A model generated the notes under the pieces. The model made no database searches. It was given only the letters and a program-made list of their open reading frames with translations, and was not told the origin of the DNA. Both the position numbers and the translations under genes were made by a program. From Dacryopinax spathularia (lineage: Eukaryota; Basidiomycota; Dacrymycetes; Dacrymycetales; Dacrymycetaceae), in contig JBBPFI010000012.1 of assembly GCA_037974965.1 (NCBI GenBank), positions 186,001 through 250,000 on the forward strand: 64,000 nucleotides of DNA. Reading direction: 5' to 3'. The stretch's first letter is position 1. Each line of letters opens with the position of its first letter. This document shows positions 19,288 through 32,159 of this stretch, in pieces.

Positions 19288-22200
19288 ATGGATGAGGAGC
19301 CAGCACCACCGGGGCACGCAATCAATCCAGAAACAACCTCGCATGCACTTGTCACGTTTCTCCGGGCAGTTTGGGTCCTCATCGGTCAGTCGCAGTGCCT
19401 TTCCGGCGTCTTCGTAGTCCACAGTTCGTTAACAGGCTTTAGTATACCTCTTGGCGTGGATTAGGACGCTCGTTGCGTTCAGCACAGTCTCAGTACCACG
19501 ATTCATCTATACCGTCGTAACATATTCCTTTACCCTGCAGGTACGTCCCTATTGTACGACGTGCAGCTCCGGTCTGACTGATCGAACAGCTCACATTTCC
19601 TTATCTGGTCACCATATTCGTTATACTCCTGATTGCCGTATCCGTGGCAGCGCACTACTGGTACTTTGCTAAATATCGCGAGCTGAAGGAGGAGCCCTTG
19701 CCGAAAGGAGACGTTAAGGAGCTACATCCTGATGTCGTATCAGACACCCCTCCGAACTTTCATAGCTATCTGGACGAGTTCCTGCAAGCCGTGCGGGTTT
19801 TCGGGTTTCTGGAGCGTCCGGTGCGTCGTTGAAAGCAGCATGTCTGGACAACATGCTTATTCTGTTTCCAGGTCTTCCATGAACTTGCCCGCCACCTGCA
19901 GACCCGGCGACTTATTGCCGGCGATGCCATTTCCCTCGATCAAGACCACTCATTCTACGCTGTTATTGACGGCGTGGTCCAAGTGTATGCACAGCAGGGC
20001 ACATCCGCAGCTGGCGGCGATGCTGGTGGCGGGCTGGACGACGACGATCTGAACGGCTACCAGCTGCTGAATGAAGTCTCGTCTGGAGGCACACTGAGCA
20101 GTCTGTTTACCATCCTCAGCCTCTTTACGGAAGACGTTCCGATTTCTTGGCCAGAAGTTCAGGAAGAAGATGAAGACGCTCTGTCATCCGCCTTGATACT
20201 GGCTCCCAATCGCCAGACCATATCCCCTCTCTCGCTCGGTCAGCAAGGGACGGATACGGATGTTCCGCGCTTCAATCTGCCTCTCGGGAAACGGGACACG
20301 ACGAGTATCAGTCCTGTCAGCAGCGCGGAGCCGAGTGAAGCGGCCACGATCACCGAGCTGGATGACGCCCATCCATCGCGGGTTCGCATACAAGGGACGC
20401 CGGATTATATCGACACCCCGCCAGCGAGAAGCGCTCCTGCATCTGGAAGGAACACGCCGCATTCACGCCGTCCCGATTTCAAGCGATCCACCTCGCTGCT
20501 ACATGATGTTCGTCATGGCACCGTAGCACGAGCAGCGACGGATACGACGTTGGCCGTGATTCCTGCCGAGGCATTCCGTCGTCTCACGAAGAACTACCCC
20601 AAGGCGTCGGCCCACATCGTTCAAGTCATCTTAACCCGATTCTCTCGCGTGACATTCAATGCCGCGCACAAGTACCTCGGACTGACGACCGAACTGCTGC
20701 GCACCGAGAAATCCATCAACGACCTCGCCTGCCATCCACTCCCTCGCTCTTTTTACGAAGGAGGCGGAATGCAGCGTCTACGCCAGCGATTTGCCCCGGA
20801 ACTTGACAGCGAGCCGTCTTTAGACAGCCCAATCAACGACTATTTCGCTTATGAGCCTCCTTCGAGCAATACAACTGCTAGGAACACGCCTTTCGTCAAG
20901 CCCATGCCTGCCCTGGCGCGAGCGAAGATGGCGGACAAACTGAGCAACTCTGCCCCGTCCACCGTATCTGCTTCGGCCAAGGAGACTTCGAGCGCAGCAA
21001 AGCCAAGTTCCACATCCTCGAGGGAGAGTTCCAGCACGTCAATTCCGAAGACACCCATGACCCCCGCCTTCCCAAATCGGTCATCGCTCAACCAGGTCCG
21101 ACCCGGTGACCTCTTCACCATGACCAACCCCAGCAGCGAGTACGTGCCTAGCTTCAATCGCGCAGCGAGCACGGTCGCCACGCCATTCATGGGTCCTAGA
21201 AAGCGCGGCAAGTCCGATGCAAGCGTGGAGGCTCTCGCAGCGTTGACGCTTGAGGACTTTGACCTGCGAGAGGAAGTGATGGCGTGCCTAGCTCGCTCAA
21301 TAGGCTTGCAACAGCCAAGTGCACCCGAGTCTATGGAGCCAAGCCCTGCCGTCACTCCTGGAAATGGTGGTTTGGCCGCATATGGCTCGCCTCTCGGGCC
21401 ACTTTCTGCCCTCCAAATGCCGGATGACGCGAGTAGCATGACGGGCGCGAGTGCGGCCAATACCAGCACGGGTATACCATCCGTAGTGGAGAACGCGATA
21501 GAAATCTTGTACTTCAGTGCTGGGAGTACACTGGTGCATGCTGGAGAACGAAATGCTGGTATGTTCAGGTGGACTCGCAGACTGATTGCATGCTCACCAG
21601 TCTACAGGTCTTTTCTTTGTCATAGATGGCTTCTTGGAGTGTTTCCTGCCGGTAGAGGATCGCGAGAAAGAGAGGGCGACTAAAGTGAATACTACTACCA
21701 ACGGGACTGCACCTAAACCGTGAGTGCCCATATCGGTCATCACGCCTTATACTGACCAACTTGAAGGTTCTCCCCTTCAGAGCAAGGGCCTCGATTGACA
21801 GCTTCTGTGAAAGGAGTCCCGCCTTCAATGAATAAGAAGAAAAAGTCGATGAACTCAAAATACCTCTTTACTGTAAAGCGGGGCGGAATCGCCGGATATC
21901 TCTCTGCCATGTCTGGTATTCCGTCGTACATCGATATCCGAGCGAAAACAGATGTCTACGTGGGCTTCTTGCCCGCGCATGCACTCGAACGACTGCTAGA
22001 GCGGCAACCTATCGTTCTGTTGACTTTGGCCAAACGCCTGATTTCTTTGTTATCTCCGCTTGGTGAGTGACATCTGTTCCAAGCGGTCCATGAAGCTGAA
22101 CTGTGTCCTGCAGTACTGCACATCGATTCTGCCTTGGATTGGCAACAAGTAAATAGCGGTCAAGTAATATGGAGACAAGGAGACGTCAGCGATAGCTTTT

Positions 22201-24316
22201 ACATCGTCATCAATGGTCGACTGCGGGAACTGAACGATAGCGACGGTGACAAAGTCGAGATCCTTGCTGAGTACGGTCAAGGTGATACCGTCGGAGAACT
22301 GGATGTCATCACCGGAGACCCTCGAAACACCACACTGCATGCCATACGTGATACCGAACTCATTCGCATGCCCCTAACACTCTTCAACGCCATTTCCGCA
22401 CGACATCCTCAGGCCACAGTCCAACTGCTTCGTACGATCGCCTCCCGCAATAAATCGGAAGCTCTGGCTCATGTCTCTGGCCCCAAACATGGGCCTTCTT
22501 TGGGCATGGCGCACGAGCTCGCGAAGAATAATATGAACCTGAAGACGGTTGCCATCCTTCCTGTATCCAAAGATATCCCGATCACGGCATTCGCCAAGAA
22601 GTTGCAATCGGCGCTAGAAGGCATTGGTGCACCCACTTCGTATCTGGACCAAAACATCGTGACGACTCACCTTGGACGGCACGCATTCACTCGCGTAGGA
22701 AAGCTCAAGCTCGCAGGCTGGTTTGCCGATCAAGAACAACGATATCGAATTGTATTGTATGTCGCAGACACAGCAGTTAGTTCGCCATGGACCCAGACCT
22801 GCATCCGTCAAGCAGACTGTATCCTCATGGTCGGCTTCGGCGACGACCCTACCGTGGGAGAATACGAACGTGTCGTCCTCTCTACGAAGACGACCGCACG
22901 AAAGGAACTCGTCCTTCTTCACCCGGAACGCACAGTAACTCCCGGTTCCACACGAGAATGGCTGAAGAACCGGAGCTGGGTGCACATGCACCATCATGTC
23001 GAGATGCCTGGCCTCGTCGTTCCCATCTTGCAAACCCTGCCTGTGTCGCCGAAGAAGACGGACGCGAAGGCAATGGCGGCGTTCAAGATCCTCAAGGAGA
23101 CCGTGCAGAGCGGGATCCAGCGGTATCGACGGCTCGGATACATACCACGACCGACAAGACCGGAGCATACGAACGATTTTGCCCGCCTTGCGCGCCGGCT
23201 CTGCGGGAAGAGCGTTGGCATCGTGCTGGGCGGAGGCGGAGCACGCGGCCTCTCTCACCTCGGCGCGTTGAGAGCATTGGAAGAGCGCGGTGTGCCGATC
23301 GATCTGATCGGAGGCACGAGCATAGGCTCTTTCATCGGGGGACTGTATGCGAGAGAAGGCGACCTATTTTCAAGCTCGGGCAGAGCAAAATGGTTCTCTT
23401 CGCGGATGACAAACGTTTGGCGCATCTTGTCCGACGTCACTTGGCCGGTCATTGCCTACACGACCGGACACGAGTTCAACCGGGCAATATACAAGTGCTT
23501 CTACGATGTTCATATCGAGGACATGTGGATTCCGTAAGTTCCCCTCCTCACGGCCAAATTACTCCCCTCTGATTGGTTACAGGTTCTTCTGCAATACCGT
23601 ATCTCTCAACTGGTCACGCATCGAGATCCACGATTCTGGTTATGCTTGGCGATATATACGTGCCTCAATGACGCTAGTTGGCCTGTTGCCACCGCTGAGC
23701 GATCATGGGAACATGCTGGTAGACGGCGGCTACAGTGCGTGTTTTCGTAGTTTCGCATAGTACGGAAACCTGACGTGTGATACAGTTGACAATCTTCCCG
23801 TATCGACGATGCTCCAGAAGGGCGCGAATATTGTATTTGCCGTCGATGTGGGAGGTGTGGCGGACACGTCTCCCCGTTACTTCGGCGACTCGGTTTCTGG
23901 TTGGTGGGTGTTGCTAAATCGGTGGAACCCCTGGTCGGACGCGAGGAAGATACCGCCGATTACCGAAATCCAGGGTCGGCTGGCCTAGTGCGTTCCTTTC
24001 ATTTCGCCTCGAACATGAAATTAACGGCTTCTAACTCCGCTTTCTTTTTCGCAGCGTGTCCTCCGTCAGATACTTGGAGGAAGCCAAAAACCTTCCAGGG
24101 TGCATGTACATGCGACTGCCGGTGCAACATTATGGCATCATGGACTTTGGTAAATTCGGAGAGATCCAGAAGGCGGGGTACAAGAGCGCGACGGAGATGT
24201 TGAACGAATGGGGAGAGCAGGACAAGCTGCCTATTCCTCGGGCGGACGGGGGCGAGGAGGGCGAAGGCGCGAAGAGGACGAAGAAGGGTAGACGAGAAAG
24301 GCGGAACTCGATCTGA
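19288..24316 (+). CDS. NTE1: Lysophospholipase NTE1 (neuropathy target esterase homologue)
   Basis: NTE1 is an ER-bound serine esterase that deacylates phosphatidylcholine. The start [14 protein letters not shown] leads into membrane segments spread over three exons ([35 protein letters not shown]). Cyclic-nucleotide-binding-like domains follow ([20 protein letters not shown]; the second around 21490-22060; the third with [15 protein letters not shown] and [20 protein letters not shown]), separated by long Ser/Thr/Pro-rich linkers. The patatin domain starts with the oxyanion-hole motif [14 protein letters not shown], the nucleophile in GGTSIGS (serine near 23319) and the aspartate of LVDGGY near 23725. 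The protein is about 1500 residues from ten exons and ends in a basic [10 protein letters not shown]. All catalytic elements are present. It is divergent from the mS45 gene. Confidence 0.95.
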
Positions 24317-24624
24317 TCGCGGCAGTCGGGCTGTATCTAATGACAAGCATTTGTAGCAATAGCTCAATCATTTCTTAATCCTTTGATTGTCCGACGTGAG
24401 GCTATGTTATGTCGTCGTCTATCTAGCCTCTGAGAGTGACTGCTGAAGCTGATAAACTCGATTTGTTTCCGGCACTTCCATTTTTGGAAGGATGAGATTT
24501 CTTAGTCGAGGTCCCTGACCGTGTCGCCCAGCGCAGGCGTGCATCGTCGACCGTCTCGTCCCATAACACCCCATAGTCTCTCTTCCATTCGCCCTCCCCT
24601 TCTCCCCTCTCCTCTCTGCCCACT
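24317..24624. other. Spacer between NTE1 and mS23 genes
   Basis: It holds the NTE1 3' region and the mS23 promoter. A pyrimidine-rich stretch (TCCCCTTCTCCCCTCTCCTC, about 24595-24615) lies just before the mS23 ATG. Confidence 0.4.
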
Positions 24625-25536
24625 ATGCCACGGAGAGATGCCCAAGTACACAAGAACTTCTCCCGCCTCATGCAGGGAGCGCGACGGCCGCCGCCGCTGT
24701 GGTACGGCCCAATGCTCGCCTACCCACCAACGGCACCACTCCCGCTCAAGCTACAGGTAGAAAAAAAGCGGGAAAACGACCTGCCACGCCGTATTAGTCC
24801 GAGCCGTATGCTAGACAAGCGACCTGCGCCTATCGAATACCCCGAAGACCGCATACGGCAACAATTCTTCAAGGACCATCCATTCGAAGCGTTCCGTCCT
24901 AGAAGCATTGCTGAAGGGTTGGAGGTTGCCCCACAGAATCCTATCAACGGACCGATGTGGGAGCGGCTGGTGCAGAGAGGGAGGAACCCGTTACCTGAAG
25001 AGTGCGTTGATAGTGTTTTGCGTCGCTTGGGCTGTCCGTGTTGATCCTCGTACAGTGCCATACAGTACGCTCTGAATCTGCATACCACTCGAAACGTGCC
25101 TCTATCCGACGCCTACCGATCTGCTGTTCACCAATTCCGCGCCCTCCGAGCAGAGCGTCAAATAATGCTCACGTTCGCTGTACAAGAAGCTGAGGCCTAC
25201 GGCGCTGAGCTGCGAGATCAGGAGCTCAGCCGCCTCAGGAGGAAAGAGGAAGCTGAAATCGAGAAGTGGAAGAAGAAGCACGCTATGGACCTCGCTCGTC
25301 TTAGGAGCAGCAAGAAATGGCAGTCTGAGCCCATGCAGCCCGAACCAGTATACACGGGAGGCCTGGGATACATGGAGCGGCTGCGGCAGGGAGGCGGGCC
25401 GTTGCTCAAGAAGGACATTATTTGGCCTGACATGGCGGTCCAGCAGGAGGAGAAGCGGCAGAGCAGGGATACGTTCAGGCATGATGTGAATCAGTCGCAG
25501 TCCAGATTTGACGACGACCCAGATGCGCCTTTCTGA
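24625..25536 (+). CDS. RSM25: Mitochondrial small ribosomal subunit protein mS23 (Rsm25)
   Basis: The start MPRRDAQVHKNFSRLMQGAR is the usual N-terminus of this mitoribosomal protein, with the conserved RPPPLWYGPMLAYPP. Exon 1 ends after NPINGPMWERLVQRGR and PLPEE. One intron (about 25002-25056) joins it to AIQYALNLHTTRNVPLSDAY, then YRSAVHQFRALRAERQIM, a charged helix (RDQELSRLRRKEEAEIEKWK) and the tail GGGPLLKKDIIWPDMAVQQE. The C-terminus is acidic (RFDDDPDAPF). The model gives about 286 residues, close to other fungal members. A second mitoribosomal small-subunit gene, mS45, lies 6 kb away; they are not adjacent, so this is probably chance. Confidence 0.92.
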
Positions 25537-25960
25537 TGTAATGATGCGCCTATGTCTGAGTCTGGGTGTAATTGAACAGATCATTTGGCAGATTGAGGGG
25601 CCAGCATTCGGAAGCGACTTCAGCGAGCGAGAAGCGATACACCCTGAAGCGATCCTTTGGAGTTTCATGCCTGCTTCTGTGGGACAGCCGATGGGTTCAA
25701 GCCGGAGCATGGTTTCTCAGCGCGGTGAACACGTCAAGCAGCATTCATCTAGATATATATTGCGTGGTCAAGGTCGTGACATGAGTGAACGTTCATGAAA
25801 GAGAATGGCTCTTTGAAATTTTGGAAACTACTGCAGCCGCCTTACGCTCAATTCGGGGAACGCCGGTAGATGACTGAGAAGAAGGGTGTAGGGCGATATC
25901 GATGCAGCGATGGGTTTCTGTAGGGAATTCAGAGATACGAATGCTAAATCTGTATGATGC
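25537..25960. other. Convergent intergenic region
   Basis: It separates the 3' ends of the mS23 and MT1 genes. No gene is recognised. Confidence 0.4.
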
Positions 25961-27698
25961 TTACATTTTCAGGAGTTGCAGAAGGTCGTCCACATCTTGC
26001 GTGAAGGAGTTCTGTGCGATCATGGCGGACCCCTCCTCGGGCTCAGTACGCCTGATGACGGGTATCAGCGTGTCCCTTACCGCCTGCTCGGCAAGGAAGA
26101 ATGTCCTCCTCCACCGCCAGTCGAGCTTGGGGTCAGGGTTGTCCACGGCGATGGCGGTACTCCGGACAAGTGGGGTCATGTACTGAATGTTCCGTAGGCG
26201 AAGGTCGATCATCCGCTCGAAATGGCGCACAGCGGTGATCGTTTCAGTAAAACCGATCTCGCGGAGGGTGAACTTGACAAGGTCCTCGTAACTCATGCGC
26301 AGTTGGGCGATGTTGGCGTGATGGCGCTCACCGCGGAACGTCCAGCCGTCGTCAAGGATCTAGATAATACATACATACTATTAGCGGGCGCACAGAGCGG
26401 AAAGGCAGACTGACCTCCAGGATCCCATTAGGCGACAAGAGCGCACATAGATTCTGTGACTAATCAGACTCGGTCATCGATTTTAGCATGCTAGAATCCC
26501 CACAACAAGAACCTGTGACCACTGTTTCTGGAGTCAGATCCATGCCAGCGGTGTGACAAGGGTGCTTACCATGCGGTCTGGTATTGCCAGACGCATATTA
26601 GCGAGGCGGATATAGTCGAATTCACCCGGTCCGAATGGCAGCACCGGATCCCTGCGGAAATGGCATGGGCGCTAAGACACATGGATGATAGGAGACACAA
26701 ACAGGAGATTTCCTCGCTTGAATGTGATTCTCGGAAGTTGCAATGGCGTCATAGCCACCTTGGGGAGGTCGAAAACATCGAAGCCAACGAAAGTGGTTGC
26801 CTGTAAGACTTTCAGCGAGATTGCAGCCAAGGGCAGAGTGTACTAACAGGCCAAGCCGCGGCAGCGTCGCGAAGCCAGTAGCCGTGCCCGCAGCCCACGT
26901 CCAGTGCGCGTCGAGGAGCAAACACACGATTGCTTCGCAAGAAAGTCGGTCCGCGGTAGTGGGATCTTCCGTACGGTGGCTTGGTGTAATATGCTGCACA
27001 GTACATGTACTTCTCCCTAAAAACATTCAGTACTCGTGCACTCTCGAGAAGCACTCTACACACAGTTTGCGCGCATCATCATCGAACACGTTGAGTGGAT
27101 ACGGTATTATTCTTCGGAGCTGCTTCTCCCTGTCACTCGGACCGGACGGTTGTCTAACAGATGATCTTCTGGGAGAGCGGACAACCACTCCCTCATCCTC
27201 GGTCTCCGACAAACATGGCGGGTGCACGCTGGTATTCTGTACAGGGACAGGGGGCACAGCGGGAGGACGGAGACTGGAATGACTAGTGGCGTTAGACGCC
27301 GCATTATCAGACGTTCGAACGCGACGATGTGACCGGGATGTGGGTGGCGCATCGGTATGGTAGCCGCCATCCGCCTCGGCCCGAGGAGGTCCAGAACGGA
27401 TGGCCACTCCAGCCTTCGTCGTATTCTTGAGGTGGGCGGGAAGTTGTGGGACAGGTGGAAGGGCCGGTGCAGTCGTGGAACCTGGTTGCAATGGGGAACG
27501 GCCCGAAGAAGGCGAACGCCGATGTGTCGATGACTCAATATCAGTCAAGTACCCCTCATCCCCGGAGGAATGCTGCACCCGCGAAGCGGAGCCGCGGGAT
27601 GTTGGAGGTGGGGTCACGACGTTCGTTCCCCTGTGGGTGAAAGAGGCAACTCTCTGTCGCCAGCCACGTGCCGGCTCCAGGGTAGGTTGGGATGTCAT
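25961..27698 (-). CDS. SAM-dependent methyltransferase MT1 with disordered N-terminus
   Basis: The first ATG in frame is at 27698 (MTSQPTLEPARGW). The first exon is Ser/Pro-rich and repeats a short motif, DEGYLTDIES and DGGYHTDAPP. An intron at 27018-27063 splits the junction L|EKYMYCAAYY, the start of the folded domain. Motif I of class I methyltransferases is clear (RRALDVGCGHGYWLRDAAA), then the strand 2 acid (TTFVGFDVFDLPKVAM), then GEFDYIRLANMRLAIPD. Later exons give LLSPNGILE and ILDDGWTFRGERHHANIAQL. The tail is helical (VRHFERMIDLRLRNIQYM) and ends at 25961. Substrate unknown; such enzymes act on small molecules or proteins in fungi. MT2 at 44401 is a paralogue with the same intron at the domain start. 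A TATA box lies 37-43 nt upstream of the ATG. Confidence 0.85.
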
Positions 27699-27734
27699 GG
27701 GCGGATGAGGCACGTCGACCACGGATGCAGTCCT

Positions 27735-27741
27735 CTTTATA
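27735..27741 (-). promoter_or_regulatory. TATA box of MT1
   Basis: TATAAAG on the minus strand, 37-43 nt before the MT1 ATG. MT2 has TATAAAAG in a matching position. Confidence 0.55.
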
Positions 27742-29186
27742 CTGGTGGGCCCGACGCATGGAGACCACGCTCTGCCCCCACAGGGCTGAAAATGAACCGC
27801 GGAGTGAGAAGGCACCGGATTTGACCGCGATCAATGATGTCCCGCTTCTTGGACAGGTACACTCGTCGACACGTTGCGGCGGGCGCGGGGATAGAGTGTT
27901 CTGGGATATGCGAACCCGTTCGCGGTCGGAGATCCAGGCCCGTCATCTCGGAGACTGGATCGAATGGGAAGAGATCAGCCAAGCAAAGCCGAGCCAGTGG
28001 AACTTCTTTACTCACGGTTTTTGGTCAAAAGAGGTGGTTAAGTTTCAACGGCCGAGCAAAGGGGAAGCGATAAGATCCGGGATGTTTGCCGATTGCAGCG
28101 AGCCGCCCAAGGGCTTCGCAGCCATGTCGAATGTTCGGCATTTCAGATCGAGTCGATATGCGTGACGTTACAAGCAGCCAATAGGGTCAAGATTATCGGC
28201 CAGAGATCCCCAGAATCGCGCGGGTGACGATGTGCCTCGGCCGCTCCATCAATCCACGTTTACCCTTGCTGGCATACCCGGATTGTTCACATGAGGCCAG
28301 AGACGCCGTAGTCCTTCAGAATATATTGTAGCAGAATCGAAGCCGGCCAAACGATGCGGAAAGAAGATCGGCAACAGCCTCGTCCGACGCCTGCGCAGTG
28401 ATATACTATTGACCAGTGGATGCCTGCTCGCTTCCATGAACTCCGCTGAACAAAGCCCGGTTCATAGGGAGGACATTGGCAATCACGCGACGTGCGACCA
28501 AGCCAACAACGAGGATGCGGCCAAAGTAAATCGGATTGAGAGCATGCTTCTGGCGCCAATACGATGGATGCCTGACAGCCCTGAACCGTTGCATCGCAGA
28601 TCGGGCGAGTCTATGCGGAAGGCTGCTGGCACACGCGTAGAACACGCTGCAAACGCGCCGCATACGTCCGCTCAGGCTCTTCAGCACACACGGTATTGTC
28701 GAACTTTCCACGGAATCGGCAGAAGCCACTCATAAGCGAGCATGATAGAATCGACGGGAGTTCACAGAAGTCAGTGAGTCAGTAGGTTTCCAAGCAGGAT
28801 ACTGTACTATTGAAGCTTGGACGGCAGGCTTGGATGTTTACATCTTAGGTAAGACGCGTCGACGCGTCTGTGGGGTCTGCATGGATCACCGCATGGCATG
28901 CGAACGATACTGGTTCCTCAGCATAGCATTGTCGAGAGATTGGCACGGAACGCTCGCTCAGTACGATTAAATCATGGTTAAGAGGTGGTGAGCATAATAC
29001 ACGATTAGACGCACAGCCCCAAAGCAGAAACGGTAGTCCGCAGGTCTCCCTCAGCGAGACCAGCAGAGTATGTGAAACTATGGTAACAACGCAGCATACA
29101 TGAAAGCGAACACAGGGGAGGTGAAATAGGACAACAGCCAACCAGAAAGAGGCGAGGGCATCATCGCTTGAAGCCGGTAAGAGTAC
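27742..29186. other. Gene-poor region upstream of MT1
   Basis: Several frames of 60-160 codons exist on both strands (for instance 27692-28165 plus and 28406-28729 minus), but none shows domain-like composition or a spliced model. I see no supported gene. The region holds an 18-bp palindrome at 28852-28869. Confidence 0.4.
28852..28869. repeat. 18-bp perfect palindrome with two ACGCGT boxes
   Basis: AGACGCGTCGACGCGTCT. It holds two copies of ACGCGT, the MCB element bound by MBF-type APSES factors at G1/S genes in yeasts. The nearest gene end is the YABBY-like gene 3' side, about 320 bp away, so its target is unclear. Confidence 0.85.
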
Positions 29187-29682
29187 CCTATTTGTTCTTC
29201 GGGTTCTCCTCTGCGTGAATGTTAGAAGTTGCAGGGCGATATCGAGCGGTATATTCTTACTGGAGGTAGCCCAAGAGGAAGCAGCGGCCTTGAACCTGGC
29301 GAAAGACGCTTTAGAACACATCAACTAAATGGAGAGCTTAGCGGTGCTCACCTCTCCTTATGCGGCATATCGGGGTTCTTCTCCTTGAGCTTGGCAAGCT
29401 CGTTCTTCATGAAGACATTGTACGGGGAAGACTTCTTCTTAGCACCGCCAGAGGCTGAATTATATGTCGCCAGATATGAGCAGAGGGGTTGATGGGCAGC
29501 ACCAGTAGAGCGAGGCAAGATATTGAGGTTCACGAGAGGCGGCGACGAGAGGAAGCGAAAAACAGAGTCACGTGGTCAGCGCGATGAAAATAGGGGACCT
29601 GGCTATATGCGCCATAGGAGGGGAAAAGGGACGCACACTTCTTCTCGGTCTTCTCGGTCTTGGAAGCGGCAGCCTTAGGCAT
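29187..29682 (-). CDS. Small YABBY/HMG-box-like nuclear protein
   Basis: A spliced 68-residue protein is predicted. Exon 1 (29637-29682) codes a lysine-rich leader MPKAAASKTEKTEKK. A 182-nt intron (29455-29636, donor GTGCGT) leads to GGAKKKSSPYNVFMKNELAK, then LKEKNPDMPHKER. A third exon gives FKAAASSWAT, and a last exon adds SKENPKNK before a TAG at 29187. The core SPYNxFMKxELxxLKxxNPDMPHKERF is the fungal relative of the plant YABBY domain, a half HMG-box that may bind DNA. All four exons keep frame only with the splice sites given, which supports the model. It is too short and too split to appear as one frame. Target DNA unknown. Confidence 0.85.
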
Positions 29683-32159
29683 GGTTGGCGTATTAATATA
29701 GGATGCGGAGAAAGGGTAGGGCAAGTAGGTTTGCTAGTCTTTCGACGCGGGAGAGTGAGGTGGTGGTGCGTGGGTAAGGAGGGGGGGAACGAGAGATGGG
29801 CCCTATAGACGGTGCTATATAGTGGGGGGAGGAGGCATAAGCACTGACCACGTCTCCGCGTCTTGCTCCTTTGCCTCCCTTGCCTGTCGTTGCTCCTCGC
29901 GCGTTCCCGTCTGATTCCATAGACCCCCCTTCCCTCTCCCCGCGTCCACCAATCCCTCAGACCGTCCATCCCTCCCTCACCGGGCTGGACTTCCCCTTCT
30001 GATGCTGCCCACTAAACTGACGCATTACGGTTACACGCTCACACGGTCCACTCCCTACTGGTAGGCCCATGACCTATAGTATTAGGTTCCGCCCGCACCT
30101 CCCACGTCTCATATGACACGAGTGTTTTGCTCTCCAAGCCACGTCACGTGATGGTCAGGCACAACTGATAGCGAACGCGCGGGCATCATAGGACCCACCA
30201 AGCACAGCTCCTCACGGCCGCTCCCGCCAATCAGAAGCGTGATCCTGAGACCCTCTTGCTCTCGTGATGCGTTTCGGGCATGGAGGGACATCGATATAGC
30301 CCGAACCTATGCATTTGTCCTCCGCCAGCCAGCCTGCCTCGTCCTTTCATCGAGGGGTGGGGCGAAAAACAAACCAACTCTAGCTGTTTTCCCTCGTTCA
30401 ATATACTGGTGCGTCGTCCTGCAAGCCCTTTGATCATCTCGTCGCGGGGATCGCATCCATAGATGGCAAAGGCAAATCCTTATCGATCACCGGATCCGCA
30501 CAAATCGGGATAATATTGGGCCTCCTCTGCCCACGTTCTACACGCTTTACCCCTTCTGTACCAATGTCATTTGGGTCGATCATCCTGATTTCAAGCTCGT
30601 CCAAACCTTCTCGTTTTGCAGACTGGGTTTGTGACGGAAGGGATGCACACATCGGGTAAGCCTTATTACTTATGGCAACATCGCGGGGATGGATTCCGAA
30701 GGTTTCGTAACCCTGCGTTTCTCATGCGAATTGGAATATTCAATCTTTCTCGCCCCCGCTCTTCTTTCAGCGCCAGGCCAAGCGCTCCACGATTCGATTA
30801 GAGATGTAATTTCGTTGCCCCAAAAATAATGGTGCCACGACTTGCGATGTCCCTCCCTCCACAGTTGTGCCATCGAGGTAGTCTGGTTGCCAAGTCAACG
30901 CTTCGGTCATGGGCCCCCGAATACCGCGGACAATTTCAAGCCCAGATCACCTTCCGCTGGCACTTCGCCGCATTCGGTCAGCTTCACGGTCTCTTACAAG
31001 GCTTATTCGCGTTTGTCGGACTGAACAAGCTAGAATATTGAACATTGTTGCGTACTCTTGATTTGTGCTGGCTGTCCCCTACGGGCCCGCTGAAAGAGAT
31101 AGATGCGAAGCTTGTCAGGTCGATATCGAGCTAAGCCGACAGCAAAGCGTGGATTTTCGTAGCATTTGGTCGGCGTTCCGACGAAAGCCGGCCAGCTCAC
31201 GGATGTATAGCGGTTCTCAACGTTTGCTCAGGGAGGTGGGGTCCTCCTTACGGTTGTCTGAAGGTGCCAACGCTTAACCTAGATGCTTCTGTGATGCGCT
31301 AGTCGTATATCCTTCTTCCACACTCAAGTTCCATCCCTGCTTCTCGCTCTCTATGGGACTCTTCCTGCTTTGAAGTACTTATCATTGTAGGCGCCTCCTT
31401 CGCAACTTTACTAGAAGGCACAAGGGCCTATCTGGAAGCGTAACGTGCAATAGAATATCACGCCATCCGGTGAAGCTACTGGCCACGAACTAAGCTACTA
31501 GAGCGATCGAACAGGCAAAGAGACAGGAGCTTCACTGACACTCTTTGCTATTGGAATGTGTAGAAACTCGTCATCGCGTTTCTGCTCTAGCTCCCCTTAG
31601 CCTTCGCGCATCTGCGGTCGCGTCTTGTGTGGCTTAACGTCATCGATCGAGTCGCGCTGTCGACCTCAGTCTTCCGGACAGCTCAGCTGCGTTTTCTCCG
31701 AGAGCAGTTGTTGAGGGTTTCTCTCTTCCATTAAAGCAACAACTGGGGCAAGTCGAGTAGTAGTTTGCGGCATAAGATAGGAGCGTTATAGTTGTGGAGG
31801 ATGGCGTGCATCGGATGGTCGGGTGCAGAGGCCCGGTGCTCCTATCGCGTGCCAGATGTAATGAGGCTGATCGCGTTGCTTCCGCGCGTCATGAGCGCGT
31901 GCCCGACCAACCCCGAATGAAGGCGGGCGGTTACGGTTCCCCTCTCGATACAGCAGCTGTCCTTGCTAGGCAGGTCAGCAGTATGCGCTGAGGCTGGCAG
32001 CCATCCTCCTCCTCCTCCTCCTTTCCCCTATGACGAGGGGTGTTTGAATGCTTCCTACGACTATCTCTCATCTCTGTTACCATTGTACTGTCTACTAGCC
32101 TCTCGGCCGACTGCGATCAGGCGGCCGCTGTACGATTATCATTTCTGAAGCGAGAGTTG
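29683..32159. other. Long intergenic region, about 2.5 kb
   Basis: No gene is supported on either strand; the ATG frames present are short and compositionally random. It contains a CACGTG box near 30146 and the CT-rich leader (about 32002-32030, repeated CCT) before the F-box/LRR gene. Confidence 0.4.

Noticed and set aside
27692-28165. A plus-strand frame upstream of MT1
   Set aside because: It is antisense to the MT1 promoter and first exon, and its composition is not protein-like.
29683-32159. Possible gene or tRNA in the long gap before the F-box/LRR gene
   Set aside because: No B-box-like GGTTCRANNCC with a matching cloverleaf was found by eye, and no frame had support.
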